Below, piece after piece: positions 38,923 to 48,041 of a stretch of 64,000 nt of DNA. Every line of letters begins with the position of its first letter. The first letter of the stretch is position 1. The position numbers and the translations under genes are program-made. The DNA is taken from NCBI RefSeq assembly GCF_011806425.1, contig NZ_JAATOV010000003.1, forward strand, positions 248,001-312,000, in the 5' to 3' direction. Source of the DNA: Thalassospira lucentensis (GTDB taxonomy: Bacteria > Pseudomonadota > Alphaproteobacteria > Rhodospirillales > Thalassospiraceae). The notes beneath the pieces were generated by a model. That model had not been told where the DNA came from, did no database searches, and worked only from the letters and a program-made list of their open reading frames with translations.

Positions 38923-39669
38923 ATGGAAAAGTTAGTGCATAAAAAGAAGACGGGCGGATTATTCGATACCCTTAAAACCGTTTTCTGGGCCGTTCTCATC
39001 GCGCTTTTGGTTCGTACGTTCGCGTATGAGCCATTTAACATTCCGTCAGGGTCGATGATCCCGACCTTGCTTGTCGGTGATTATCTGTTCGTATCGAAGT
39101 TTTCATACGGCTATTCCAAGCACAGCTTGCCATTTAGCTTGCCGCTGATCCCGGGCCGTATTCTGGAAACCGAGCCAGAGCGCGGGGATGTGGTTGTTTT
39201 CAAACTGCCGTCTGATACGTCGCAGGATTACATCAAACGCGTGATCGGTCTTCCGGGTGATACGGTTCAGGTCAAGAACGGTCGTCTTTACATCAATAAC
39301 AAGATGGCTGAACGCGAACGGATCGAAGATTACATCCTGACCGATGGCACCGGACGTTCAGCGGCAGTGGCGCAGTATCTTGAAACGCTTCCGAACGGGC
39401 GTGTGCACCGTATTCTGGAACTGTTTGGGGATCAGGGGCCGAGCGACAATACCGAGGCGTTTACCGTGCCTGAAGGTCATTTCTTCATGATGGGTGATAA
39501 CCGCGATAATTCGGCAGATAGCCGCGCATTCCCGGCACGGTTCCGGTTTGTCCCGGTTGAAAACCTTGTCGGCCGTGCAGAGTTCCTGTTCTATTCCAAG
39601 GATAGCTCGCAGCCGATTTACGATTTGGGCAGCATTCGATTTGACCGTCTGTTTCAGGGGATTAACTGA
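38923..39669 (+). CDS. lepB: Signal peptidase I
   Basis: Removes signal peptides from Sec/Tat exported proteins at the outer face of the inner membrane. 248 residues with one membrane anchor at ~14-33, the catalytic Ser44 in PSGSMIPTLLVGDYLFVSKF, the general-base Lys105 in DYIKRVIGLPGD, and the GDNRDNSADSR box. ATG 38923 is chosen over a TTG at 38908. Its stop overlaps the start of rnc by one base. Confidence 0.96.
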   Translation: MEKLVHKKKTGGLFDTLKTVFWAVLIALLVRTFAYEPFNIPSGSMIPTLLVGDYLFVSKFSYGYSKHSLPFSLPLIPGRILETEPERGDVVVFKLPSDTSQDYIKRVIGLPGDTVQVKNGRLYINNKMAERERIEDYILTDGTGRSAAVAQYLETLPNGRVHRILELFGDQGPSDNTEAFTVPEGHFFMMGDNRDNSADSRAFPARFRFVPVENLVGRAEFLFYSKDSSQPIYDLGSIRFDRLFQGIN

Positions 39670-40352
39670 TGGGTGAGGGGGCTCCACGGATCCCAGAGAT
39701 TGACCACGAATTTTCCAACCCGGACCTTCTGCGTGTTGCGTTAACGCACCGCAGTGCGGCCAAGGGGAAGGATGCGCTGAGCGGTGGCAATGAACGCCTT
39801 GAGTTTCTTGGCGATCGCGTGCTTGGTCTTGTCGTGGCGGATATGCTATATACCCGTTTTGGGCGTGAGCGCGAAGGTGCGATGGCCAAACGGTTTGTCG
39901 CCCTTGTACGCCGCGAGACACTGGCGCGTGTGGCCGTCCAGATTAATCTGGGTGATCTGATCCAGATGGCGAAGGGTGAGCGGGCCGCAGGGGCGGACAC
40001 CAACCCGGCCATTTTATCTGATTGCATGGAAGCGGTGATTGCCGCACTCTATCTTGATGGTGGTTTGGAACCTGCGCGCAGCTTTATCGAAAAGCTGTGG
40101 ACGCCGCTTCTAGATGAAGATAACAAGCCGCCACAGGATGCCAAAACCCAATTGCAGGAATGGCTGCAGGGACGCGGAAAGCCGCTGCCCAAATATGAAA
40201 TGATTGGCCGTGAAGGCCCGGCACATGCACCCGTCTTTACCATCGAACTGACCGCCAGTGATGGGGACAGTGTCAGTGCCGAAGGAAAATCAAAACGTGA
40301 GGCGGAGCAAATCGCCGCCCAATTGATGTTGGATAAACTAAGCCATGAATGA
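39669..40352 (+). CDS. rnc: Ribonuclease III
   Basis: Cuts double-stranded RNA, chiefly rRNA precursors. 227 residues: catalytic domain with the NERLEFLGDRVLGLVVADML signature and the downstream DCMEAVIAALYLDGG, then a double-stranded-RNA-binding domain (DAKTQLQEWLQGRGKPLPKY to KREAEQIAAQLMLDKL). The lepB-rnc-era order with overlaps is the standard bacterial arrangement. Confidence 0.97.
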   Translation: MGEGAPRIPEIDHEFSNPDLLRVALTHRSAAKGKDALSGGNERLEFLGDRVLGLVVADMLYTRFGREREGAMAKRFVALVRRETLARVAVQINLGDLIQMAKGERAAGADTNPAILSDCMEAVIAALYLDGGLEPARSFIEKLWTPLLDEDNKPPQDAKTQLQEWLQGRGKPLPKYEMIGREGPAHAPVFTIELTASDGDSVSAEGKSKREAEQIAAQLMLDKLSHE

Positions 40353-41283
40353 GGTTCCCACACCGGTGAGCGAAGACAGATTACCTTATCAGCAGCGTTG
40401 CGGCTTTGTGGCACTTGTTGGTGCGCCAAATGCTGGCAAATCAACCCTGTTGAACCAGCTTGTCGGTACGAAAGTATCGATTGTCTCGCCGAAGGTGCAG
40501 ACGACCCGTACGCGTGTGCGTGGTATCGTCATGACCGAAGACGCACAGATTGTTTTTATTGATACCCCCGGTATCTTTGCGCCAAAACGCCGCCTTGACC
40601 GCGCGATGGTCAAAGCCGCATGGAATGGTGCGGATGATGCGGACTTGGTTGTTCTTGTCATTGATGCCGGAACTGGCGTCACCGAAGAAGATCAGGCCAT
40701 CATCAAGCAGCTTAAAGATCAGCACCGCAAGGCGATCTTGGCATTGAACAAGGTCGATAAAGTCACTGATAAGGAAAAGCTTCTGCGATTGTCGCAAGAA
40801 CTGTTTTCCTATGAGGTCTTTACCGACGTCTTTATGATTTCGGCAAAAAAAGGGGCCGGAACGCAAGATCTGGTCAACTTCCTGGCCGCCAAAATGCCAG
40901 ACGGCCCATGGATGTTCCCAGAAGACGACGTTTCGGATATGCCGCTTCGGTTGCTTGCGGCCGAAATTACCCGCGAAAAGCTGTATTATCAGCTGCAGCA
41001 GGAATTGCCGTATTCGGCAACGGTTGAAACCGAACTTTGGGAAGAGCGCAAAGACGGTTCGGTCAAGCTTGAGCAAACCATTTTTGTCGAACGTGAAGGC
41101 CAAAAGGCCATCATTCTTGGCAAGGGCGGCAAGCGGATCAAGGCACTTGGCAGTGATGCGCGCAAAGAGCTTGAAGCCATTTTTGAGCGCCGCGTTCACC
41201 TGTTCTTGTTTGTGAAAGTGCGTGAAAATTGGGGCGATGATCCCAATCGCTTTGCCATGTGGGGACTTGATCCTAACGCCTGA
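40345..41283 (+). CDS. era: GTPase Era
   Basis: GTP-dependent factor for 16S rRNA maturation and 30S assembly. 312 residues: G1 GAPNAGKSTLLNQLVG, G2 TTRTRVRG, G3 IDTPGIFAP, G4 ALNKVDKV, G5 SAKKGAG; C-terminal KH domain (IFVEREGQKAIILGKGGKRI). It starts eight bases inside rnc. Confidence 0.97.
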   Translation: MNEVPTPVSEDRLPYQQRCGFVALVGAPNAGKSTLLNQLVGTKVSIVSPKVQTTRTRVRGIVMTEDAQIVFIDTPGIFAPKRRLDRAMVKAAWNGADDADLVVLVIDAGTGVTEEDQAIIKQLKDQHRKAILALNKVDKVTDKEKLLRLSQELFSYEVFTDVFMISAKKGAGTQDLVNFLAAKMPDGPWMFPEDDVSDMPLRLLAAEITREKLYYQLQQELPYSATVETELWEERKDGSVKLEQTIFVEREGQKAIILGKGGKRIKALGSDARKELEAIFERRVHLFLFVKVRENWGDDPNRFAMWGLDPNA

Positions 41284-41323
41284 TTATGACCGCCGTACCG
41301 TGCGGCTTGCAATCACTGGGTAG

Positions 41324-41557
41324 ATGATGGAATTCGGATCTTTTTGGGGCGTTGTGTTAATTGTTCTCGGTGCGGTTGCCGCACTGATTGTTGCACGCAT
41401 TGCCAGAAGACCATTCATTAAGCGCCCTGATAGCAGCAAGGTACGGCGGGAAACTTCTTTTTTGCATCGCCCGCTTAACCTTCTTGCGCTTTTGGCTGCA
41501 CTTGCCATCTTTTTGCTAGGGTTATTTTGGCGCATGACGGGCGGAGTTCCCAACTGA
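41324..41557 (+). CDS. Small hypothetical membrane protein (77 residues)
   Basis: Not recognised. Two predicted membrane segments (about residues 4-26, FGSFWGVVLIVLGAVAALIV, and 51-69, LNLLALLAALAIFLLGLFW) are joined by a basic loop rich in Arg and Lys, so the loop should face the cytosol. It ends on TGATGA, sharing bases with the next small gene. Its place between era and recO suggests co-transcription. An ATG pair at 41324/41327 gives two possible starts. Confidence 0.65.
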   Translation: MMEFGSFWGVVLIVLGAVAALIVARIARRPFIKRPDSSKVRRETSFLHRPLNLLALLAALAIFLLGLFWRMTGGVPN

Positions 41558-41724
41558 TGACCAAACGTTCAAACGATCCGATTGACGCGGCGATTGACGA
41601 CGTCGAAAGCCGCCCGTGGCTGAAAAAGGCGATTTTTATCGCGGCATTGTTTTGCCTTGCATCCAGCCTGATGGGTTTCTTTTTCCTTGTGTCCCGATTG
41701 ATTGTGCCCGGCGGGTTTTTCTAA
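41557..41724 (+). CDS. Small hypothetical membrane protein (55 residues)
   Basis: Not recognised. A polar N-terminus (MTKRSNDPIDAAIDDVESRP) is followed by one membrane segment (about residues 25-48, IFIAALFCLASSLMGFFFLV). The start overlaps the preceding stop (TGATGA) and recO begins nine bases after its end, so it is translated within the same unit. I prefer ATG 41557 to an in-frame ATG 30 bases upstream because of the coupled stop/start. Confidence 0.6.
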   Translation: MTKRSNDPIDAAIDDVESRPWLKKAIFIAALFCLASSLMGFFFLVSRLIVPGGFF

Positions 41725-41733
41725 GGGGCGATC

Positions 41734-42498
41734 ATGGATTGGCGTGATGATGGTATTGTTCTTTCGACGCGCAAACTTGGTGAAAACGCAGCCCGTCTTT
41801 CGGTTCTGACCCGCGATTATGGCCGCCATGCTGGCATGGTCCGCGGCGCGACCAGCAAATCAATGCGCGGGACCCTTGAACCAGGCAATCAGGTGCGTGT
41901 TGGGTGGTCGGCACGTCTGGCCGAGCATCTTGGACAGTTTCGCTGTGAATTGACGGGGGCGCATGCGGCAGACCTGCTGTTATCACCGGGGCCGCTTATG
42001 GCGATGAGTTCGGCCTGTGCCATGCTTGATGCGACTTTGCCAGAGCGCGAAGCCCACCCGGACTTGTTTCACGGAACCGTGGCCTTGATGTCGGCGCTAA
42101 AGACCGAGCAATGGTTGCCTTCCTATATTCGCTGGGAAGTTGGTCTTCTTGAAGAGCTTGGCTATGGCTTGTCGCTTGGTTGTTGTGCCGCGACGAATGT
42201 GACGACCAATTTGGCGTATGTTTCGCCCAAAAGCGGGCGCGCAGTTTCACAAGAAGCGGGGCAGGCGTATCGTGATCGTCTTTTGCCGTTGCCGGCGTTT
42301 TTGTCTGGCGGGGCCGGTGGGCAGGGGACGGATACACGCAAAGCCGAAGACCTTTCGGATCAAATCCGTGATGGCCTAAAATTGACCGGGTTCTTTATTC
42401 ACCGCGATATTTTCGAAGCAAAAGCCTTAAAGCCAGTCGCGGCACGGGATCGACTTGTCAGTCATGTGTGGCGGTCTGTGCCGGCGAAAGAAAAATAA
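41734..42498 (+). CDS. recO: DNA repair protein RecO
   Basis: Loads RecA on SSB-coated single strands in the RecFOR pathway. 254 residues: N-terminal OB-fold (MDWRDDGIVLSTRKLGENAA, RLSVLTRDYGRHAGMVRGAT) and a helical C-terminal domain with ELGYGLSLGCCAATNVTTNL and AVSQEAGQAYRDRLLPLPAF. This extended form is normal for alphaproteobacteria. It follows era and the two small membrane-protein genes. Confidence 0.94.
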   Translation: MDWRDDGIVLSTRKLGENAARLSVLTRDYGRHAGMVRGATSKSMRGTLEPGNQVRVGWSARLAEHLGQFRCELTGAHAADLLLSPGPLMAMSSACAMLDATLPEREAHPDLFHGTVALMSALKTEQWLPSYIRWEVGLLEELGYGLSLGCCAATNVTTNLAYVSPKSGRAVSQEAGQAYRDRLLPLPAFLSGGAGGQGTDTRKAEDLSDQIRDGLKLTGFFIHRDIFEAKALKPVAARDRLVSHVWRSVPAKEK

Positions 42499-42635
42499 AT
42501 TCGTCATTTTGTGCAGCACATGTTGACCATCCCTAGGCCGTGCGTAGTATGTTGCCAAACCAGTGATGCATCGACATCAACGTCGTGTGTGTTTTCACAC
42601 CAGTTCATTCTGCAAAGAAACAAGAAAAACCGTTC

Positions 42636-44879
42636 ATGAGCACCAAGACTTCCGAGCCGGCCGGTACCGGCCAAATCCGGGAAACCCGACTTGCCGACGC
42701 GCTGAGCGAACGTTACCTTGCTTATGCGATGTCGACGATTATGTCGCGTTCTCTGCCCGATGTACGTGATGGTTTGAAACCCGTACACCGCCGTCTTCTT
42801 TTCGCGATGCGTCAGTTGAAATTGAACCCGGAACAAGGGTTTAAGAAATGCGCGCGTGTGGTCGGTGATGTGATCGGTAAATATCACCCACACGGTGACC
42901 AGTCCGTGTATGACGCACTTGTGCGTTTGGCGCAGGACTTTGCTGTGCGGTATCCGCTTGTCGATGGGCAAGGGAACTTTGGCAACATCGATGGCGATAA
43001 CGCCGCGGCGATGCGTTATACCGAAGCCCGGATGACCGCCGTTGCAGCTGCCTTGATGGATGGTTTGGACGAGGATGCGATTGATTTTCGCGCCACCTAT
43101 GACGGTGAAGAGCAAGAACCGATCGTCATGCCGGCTGCGTTTCCAAACCTTTTGGCAAACGGGGCATCTGGCATCGCGGTTGGTATGGCCACCAACATCC
43201 CGCCGCACAATGCGGACGAGCTGTGCGAAGGCCTGATCAAGCTGATCGATAATCCGGAAACTTCCATCGCGGAACTTGTGAGGTGTGTGCCGGGACCAGA
43301 TTTCCCGACCGGTGGTGTTCTGGTTGAGCCGCGTGAAAACATTCTTGAGGCCTATGCGACCGGGCGTGGGTCATTCCGCCTGCGCGCAAAGTGGGAAGTC
43401 GAAAAACTTAGCCACGGCCTGTATCAGGTGGTCATTACCGAAGTTCCGTATCAGGTTCAAAAGGCCAAACTGGTTGAACGCATTGCTGATTTGATGGTCG
43501 CCAAGAAGTTGCCGCTTCTTAATGACGTGCGCGATGAATCGACCGATATCATTCGTCTTGTTCTGGAACCACGCACCCGTGCGGTAGAACCAGAACATCT
43601 GATGGAGATGCTGTTCAAGAATACCGAACTGGAAATCCGGTTTGGTTTGAACATGAACGTTCTGGACGGGGATAACACCCCGCGTGTCATGAATTTGCGC
43701 GAAGTTCTGCGCGCGTTCTTGGCCCACCGTCAGGATGTTTTGATCCGTCGGTCCAATCATCGACTTGCCAAGATCAATCATCGTCTTGAAGTGTTGGAAG
43801 GCTATCTTGTCGCCTATCTGAACCTGGACGAAGTGATCCGTATTATTCGTTTCGAGGATGAGCCAAAAGCATCCTTGATGAGCGCGTTTGACCTGACGGA
43901 AGTTCAGGCCGATGCGATCTTGAATATGCGTTTGCGGTCTTTGCGCAAGCTCGAAGAGATGGAAATCAAGAACGAGCACGCCAAACTGACCGAAGAAAAA
44001 GAAGGCCTTGAAGCACTTCTGGCAAGCGAAAGCCTTCGGTGGGAACGCATTCGCGATGAAATCGATACGATGCGCGAGAAATTTGGCAAGCAGACCGAGC
44101 TTGGCAAACGCCGCACTGAGATCGGTGACGCGCCAGAAGAAATCGAAGTTCCGCTTGAGGCGCTGATCGAACGTGAACCGATTACGATCATTTGTTCGAA
44201 AATGGGTTGGGTCCGTGCGCTTAAGGGCCATACCGCCGACCTTGGCGATCTGAAATTCAAGGACGGTGACGAAGGGCGTTTTGCCCTTAAGGCCTTTACG
44301 ACCGATAAGGTTCTTATTCTGTCGACGGCGGGCCGTTGTTACACCATGTCGTGTGACAAGCTGCCCGGTGGGCGTGGCAATGGTGAGCCGATCCGTCTTT
44401 CGATCGATTTGCCGCAAGAACATGACATCGTGTCCATGATCGTTCACAAGAGCGATCGTAACTTGCTGGTGGCAAGTTCGGCCGGGCGTGGTTTCCAGGT
44501 TGCGGAAAAAGATGTCGTGGCCCAAACCAAGAACGGGAAACAGATTTTGAACCTTGGCGACGGCGAAGTTGCCAAGATCTGCCTGCCGGTCGAGCATGAC
44601 CACGTTGCCGTCTTGGGTGAAAACCGCAAATTGTTGATTTATCCGGTCTCGGAAGTGCCGGAAATGACGCGTGGACGCGGCGTGATTCTGCAAAAATACC
44701 GCCAAGGTGGTCTGTCCGATCTGATCATTTTCAATCTTGAAGAAGGTCTGAGCTGGGCGATGGGTGGCAGCGAAGGTCGCACCCGCACCGTGACAGATCT
44801 TTCTGAGTGGATTGGCAAACGTGCAGGGGCAGGGCGGTTGCCGCCAAATGGCTTCCCGCGGTCAAACAAGTTCGAATAA
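42636..44879 (+). CDS. parC: DNA topoisomerase IV subunit A
   Basis: Decatenates daughter chromosomes with ParE. 747 residues: N-terminal winged-helix/breakage domain ([40 protein letters not shown]) with the catalytic tyrosine in MRYTEARMT, a coiled-coil gate around residues 390-480, and a C-terminal beta-pinwheel with degenerate blades. The absence of a GyrA box and the shorter C-terminus separate it from GyrA. ATG 42636 is taken; the frame is open 51 bases further upstream. Confidence 0.94.
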   Translation: MSTKTSEPAGTGQIRETRLADALSERYLAYAMSTIMSRSLPDVRDGLKPVHRRLLFAMRQLKLNPEQGFKKCARVVGDVIGKYHPHGDQSVYDALVRLAQDFAVRYPLVDGQGNFGNIDGDNAAAMRYTEARMTAVAAALMDGLDEDAIDFRATYDGEEQEPIVMPAAFPNLLANGASGIAVGMATNIPPHNADELCEGLIKLIDNPETSIAELVRCVPGPDFPTGGVLVEPRENILEAYATGRGSFRLRAKWEVEKLSHGLYQVVITEVPYQVQKAKLVERIADLMVAKKLPLLNDVRDESTDIIRLVLEPRTRAVEPEHLMEMLFKNTELEIRFGLNMNVLDGDNTPRVMNLREVLRAFLAHRQDVLIRRSNHRLAKINHRLEVLEGYLVAYLNLDEVIRIIRFEDEPKASLMSAFDLTEVQADAILNMRLRSLRKLEEMEIKNEHAKLTEEKEGLEALLASESLRWERIRDEIDTMREKFGKQTELGKRRTEIGDAPEEIEVPLEALIEREPITIICSKMGWVRALKGHTADLGDLKFKDGDEGRFALKAFTTDKVLILSTAGRCYTMSCDKLPGGRGNGEPIRLSIDLPQEHDIVSMIVHKSDRNLLVASSAGRGFQVAEKDVVAQTKNGKQILNLGDGEVAKICLPVEHDHVAVLGENRKLLIYPVSEVPEMTRGRGVILQKYRQGGLSDLIIFNLEEGLSWAMGGSEGRTRTVTDLSEWIGKRAGAGRLPPNGFPRSNKFE

Positions 44880-44908
44880 ACGTCGCTTTTACAGTCGATT
44901 GATATTTT

Positions 44909-44944
44909 AAAAGCCGGGTGGGATTTATTCCATCCGGCTTTTTT
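44909..44944 (+). terminator. Rho-independent terminator after parC
   Basis: AAAAGCCGG pairs with CCGGCTTTT around a GTGG/CCAT extension and an AT loop, ending in a T-run. Confidence 0.82.
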
Positions 44945-45110
44945 CGACTTAGGGTGCTTGAAACGGCTTGGGAAAGTGAAAAAACCAAGGAAATAGCCAT
45001 ATTTTCAAGCAAAATATATAGCGTTTTACATGTTAAAAATGTAACTTCCACGCAAGTTTAACAGGAAGCCCGCAATTTTCCTGTGCGATATAAGGGCTTG
45101 GGAGTGAAAA

Positions 45111-45656
45111 GTGAGATTTCTAGGAAATTTCGTCCACGCGATAGACGGTCTAAATGACTGGATCGGTCGCGGGGTTGCTTGGCTGGTGGTTCCGATGGTG
45201 GTCATCACTTTCTTGGTGGCCACGCTGCGTTATGGCTTCTCCATCGGGTGGGTCACGATGCAGGAAAGCTATATGTGGCTTTATGGCATCATGTTTATGG
45301 TTGGTGCTGGCTATACGCTTTTGCACGGCGGACATGTGCGCGTTGACGTGATCTATCGTCCGGCGTCGCCCCGCTATAAGGCGTGGGTCGACCTTTTCGG
45401 ATCACTGTTCTTGCTGATTCCGGTCGTGATCATGGTTTTCATGTATAGCTACCCTTATGTGGTGACCAGCTGGAAACGACTTGAAGGGTCCCATGAAACG
45501 GGCGGTCTTCCGGGGCTGTTTCTTTATAAATCCGTGATTTTGGTGTTTTGCGTTTTGATGCTGCTGCAAGGCTTGTCGCTTGCAGCGCGCAGTGTGCTTG
45601 TGCTCGCCGGACATAAAGAATTTGAAATCAACGAAGAAGAGCACGAGGGCATTTAA
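45111..45656 (+). CDS. TRAP transporter small permease subunit (DctQ family)
   Basis: 181 residues with four membrane segments (about 18-38, 50-70, 90-112 and 135-155) and the family's MQESYMWLYGIMFMVGAGYT and LHGGHVRVDVIY segments. It partners with the large subunit in sodium-driven uptake of carboxylates or related acids. GTG start at 45111 with GGGAG upstream; its stop shares a base with the start of the dctM-like gene. No periplasmic binding-protein gene is adjacent. Confidence 0.92.
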   Translation: MRFLGNFVHAIDGLNDWIGRGVAWLVVPMVVITFLVATLRYGFSIGWVTMQESYMWLYGIMFMVGAGYTLLHGGHVRVDVIYRPASPRYKAWVDLFGSLFLLIPVVIMVFMYSYPYVVTSWKRLEGSHETGGLPGLFLYKSVILVFCVLMLLQGLSLAARSVLVLAGHKEFEINEEEHEGI

Positions 45657-47029
45657 TGACGGGTGAAATTCTTAGCCTGGTAATGTTCGCCGTTGCTTGC
45701 GGCGTGCTTATTCTTGGTTTTCCGGTTGCCTTCTCGCTTGCGGGGACCGGTCTTGCATTTGCGTTGCTTGGCGATGCGCTTGGCGTATTTGATATGCCGC
45801 TGTTGGGGTCGTTGCCGTCGCGCTATTTCGGTGTGATGTCCAACGAACTTTATGTGGCCATTCCGCTGTTTGTGTTCATGGGCGTGATGCTTGAACGTGC
45901 GCGCATTGCCGAAAAGCTTTTGACCACTATGGGGATGCTGTTTGGCACCATGCGTGGCGGTCTTGGTATTTCGGTTGTGATTGTTGGCATGTTGCTTGCC
46001 GCATCGACGGGTATCGTCGGGGCCACCGTGGTCACCATGGGCTTGCTTAGCCTGCCAGCGATGCAAAAAGCGGGTTATGATCCCAAACTGTCGACCGGTG
46101 TCATTTGCGCATCGGGGACCCTTGGTCAGATCATTCCGCCGTCCATCGTACTTGTTCTGCTTGGCGATATCTTGCAGGGGTCCTACGCTGAGGCACAGCG
46201 TGCACTTGGCAACTGGGCGCCAGAGCCGATTTCGGTCATGGACCTGTTTGCCGGGGCGTTCATTCCGGGGATGTTGCTGGTTGGGATGTATATTGGCTGG
46301 ATTATCATCAAGTCGATCATTGATCCCAATTCTGCGCCCGCCCTTGTCGAAGGCAAACGCCCGGAAGGCCTTTGGGGTGAGGTTCTGCGGGCCTTATTGC
46401 CACCGGCACTTCTGATTGTTGCTGTTTTGGGCTCCATCCTGACCGGGATTGCGACGCCGACCGAGTCAGCGGCCTTTGGGTCCGTCGGCGCGACCGTGCT
46501 CGCGGCGGCCTATCGACGGTTGGATATGGCTGTTTTGCGGCATGTCATTCGTCAAACTTTGCAGGTAACTGCAATGGTGTTTGTCATCTTGCTGGGTGCA
46601 TCGGTCTTCTCGCTGGTGTTCCGTGGCCTTGGTGGCGACAAGTTGGTCGAAGATCTTTTGCATAATCTACCAGGTGGCGCATTTGGCGCGATGCTGGTGG
46701 TGATGCTGTTGATGTTCTTCATGGGCTTCTTCCTCGACTTTATCGAGATTGTGTTTGTAGTTGTGCCGATTGTGGGGCCGATCTTGCTTAAGCTTGATAT
46801 CGATCCGGTGTGGCTTGGCATTATGATTGCCATCAACCTGCAGACCAGCTTCTTAACACCGCCATTTGGCTTTGCGCTGTTTTACCTGCGCGGGGTTGCC
46901 CCGCCGTCCATTCAGACTATGGATATCTATCGCGGGATCATCCCGTTCGTGATCATTCAGATGCTGGGTCTTTGCCTTGTCGCGGGCTTCCCGTGGCTGG
47001 CAACATGGTTGCCAAGCGTTCTGTTCTAG
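45656..47029 (+). CDS. TRAP transporter large permease subunit (DctM family)
   Basis: 457 residues, about 12 membrane segments, with DctM signatures: IPLFVFMGVMLERARIAEKL, GLGISVVIVGMLLAASTGIV, GTLGQIIPPSIVLVLLGDIL and NLQTSFLTPPFGFALFYLRG. The insertion after residue 170 (EPISVMDLFAGAFIPG) is typical of the 'mannitol/chloroaromatic' DctM type. It transports the substrate captured by a DctP protein that is not encoded here. Confidence 0.93.
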   Translation: MTGEILSLVMFAVACGVLILGFPVAFSLAGTGLAFALLGDALGVFDMPLLGSLPSRYFGVMSNELYVAIPLFVFMGVMLERARIAEKLLTTMGMLFGTMRGGLGISVVIVGMLLAASTGIVGATVVTMGLLSLPAMQKAGYDPKLSTGVICASGTLGQIIPPSIVLVLLGDILQGSYAEAQRALGNWAPEPISVMDLFAGAFIPGMLLVGMYIGWIIIKSIIDPNSAPALVEGKRPEGLWGEVLRALLPPALLIVAVLGSILTGIATPTESAAFGSVGATVLAAAYRRLDMAVLRHVIRQTLQVTAMVFVILLGASVFSLVFRGLGGDKLVEDLLHNLPGGAFGAMLVVMLLMFFMGFFLDFIEIVFVVVPIVGPILLKLDIDPVWLGIMIAINLQTSFLTPPFGFALFYLRGVAPPSIQTMDIYRGIIPFVIIQMLGLCLVAGFPWLATWLPSVLF

Positions 47030-47057
47030 CCAGATCGCATCTGATAACGGACATTTG

Positions 47058-47086
47058 AAAAAGGCACCCAAATGGGTGCCTTTTTT
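47058..47086 (+). terminator. Rho-independent terminator after the TRAP genes
   Basis: AAAAAGGCACCCA/TGGGTGCCTTTTT with a two-base loop (47058-47070 with 47073-47085), strong T-run. Confidence 0.9.
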
Positions 47087-47114
47087 GTTGGGATATACGT
47101 TACGTGGTTGAGCG

Positions 47115-47141
47115 CGAAAAAGGGGCAGGCATATGCCTGCT
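47115..47141 (-). terminator. Terminator after bpt
   Basis: On the minus strand a GCAGGCAT/ATGCCTGC palindrome (47125-47140) followed by CCCCTTTTT, 13 bases downstream of the bpt stop. Confidence 0.75.
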
Positions 47142-47153
47142 CTTAGTTCATGG

Positions 47154-47909
47154 TCAGACGCCTTCGTCGGGATGATTGCTGTTTTCTGGTTCGGACATGC
47201 TCACCCATTGTCCGTTTTTGAAGCCTTCAAGGGGCTGAAACCGCATCTTGTAGGACATCTTACGGCAGTCAGAAATCCAGTACCCCAGATAGACGTGGGG
47301 TAAATCAAGAACCTGTGCTTCGGCGATTAAATCCAGAACAATATAGGTGCCAAGGCCGCGTTTATGTTCTGTCGGATCAAAGAAGCTATAAACCGCTGAA
47401 AGACCGTCAGATAGATTATCCACCAGTGCGACCGCGATTAGGCTGCCATCAGTACGACGGTATTCAAAGATCGATGTTTCAATGGTGCTGTCTTCGACCA
47501 TGGCGCGGTAATCACGGGCATCCATTCTGGCCATATCGCCATTGCCATGCCGGGCGTCCTGATAGGTGCCAAACAGCTCGAACTGTTCTTGTGTGGCTGA
47601 TGGCGGCACGATGCTGCGGACAAGGTCGCTGTTTTTCGATTGAATGCGCCGGAATGATTTACTGAGTTTGAAATCCTTACATGCGACGCGTACGGGAACG
47701 CAGGCATCACATTCGCTGCAGGCTGGAAGATAGGCAATGGAATGACTGCGACGAAACCCGGATCGGGATAACAGATCATGAATGCCATTGGCTTCGGGAC
47801 CGCGCAATTCGGTGACCAGCTTTCGCTCAAACCGGCCCGGCAAATAGGGGCAGGGCATGGGCGCTGTCATGAAGTAATGCTGGGTAAGTCGTCGCTGATT
47901 GACTGTCAT
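47154..47909 (-). CDS. bpt: Aspartate/glutamate leucyltransferase (Bpt)
   Basis: Transfers leucine from leucyl-tRNA to proteins that begin with Asp or Glu, marking them for ClpAP in the N-end rule. 251 residues: PCPYLPGRFERKLVTEL, the Cys cluster CSECDACVPVRV, SDLVRSIV, and the C-terminal acetyltransferase-like core (YSFFDPTEHKRGLGTYIVLD, VYLGYWISDCRKMSYKMRFQ). These are conserved across bacterial Bpt and eukaryotic ATE1. It is a single-gene unit with its own terminator. Confidence 0.94.
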   Translation of the reverse strand: MTVNQRRLTQHYFMTAPMPCPYLPGRFERKLVTELRGPEANGIHDLLSRSGFRRSHSIAYLPACSECDACVPVRVACKDFKLSKSFRRIQSKNSDLVRSIVPPSATQEQFELFGTYQDARHGNGDMARMDARDYRAMVEDSTIETSIFEYRRTDGSLIAVALVDNLSDGLSAVYSFFDPTEHKRGLGTYIVLDLIAEAQVLDLPHVYLGYWISDCRKMSYKMRFQPLEGFKNGQWVSMSEPENSNHPDEGV

Positions 47910-48041
47910 TTAGCTGTACGCATCCCGATCATATTCCACCGAACCACTAGTATGAGAGTAAGTACAGTTTATGACAGTTTAAAGGGGCAAATCACAAAAG
48001 GAACATGCGAACACGACACAAAGCCGATCAGCGGACACTTT

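Noticed and set aside
41324..41724. One frameshifted membrane protein instead of two small genes
   Set aside because: Each frame has its own coherent topology and the TGATGA junction is a normal coupled stop/start.
43371..44705. Minus-strand ORF of 444 codons
   Set aside because: Antisense shadow of parC, produced by its high-GC third positions; no motif and no start signal.
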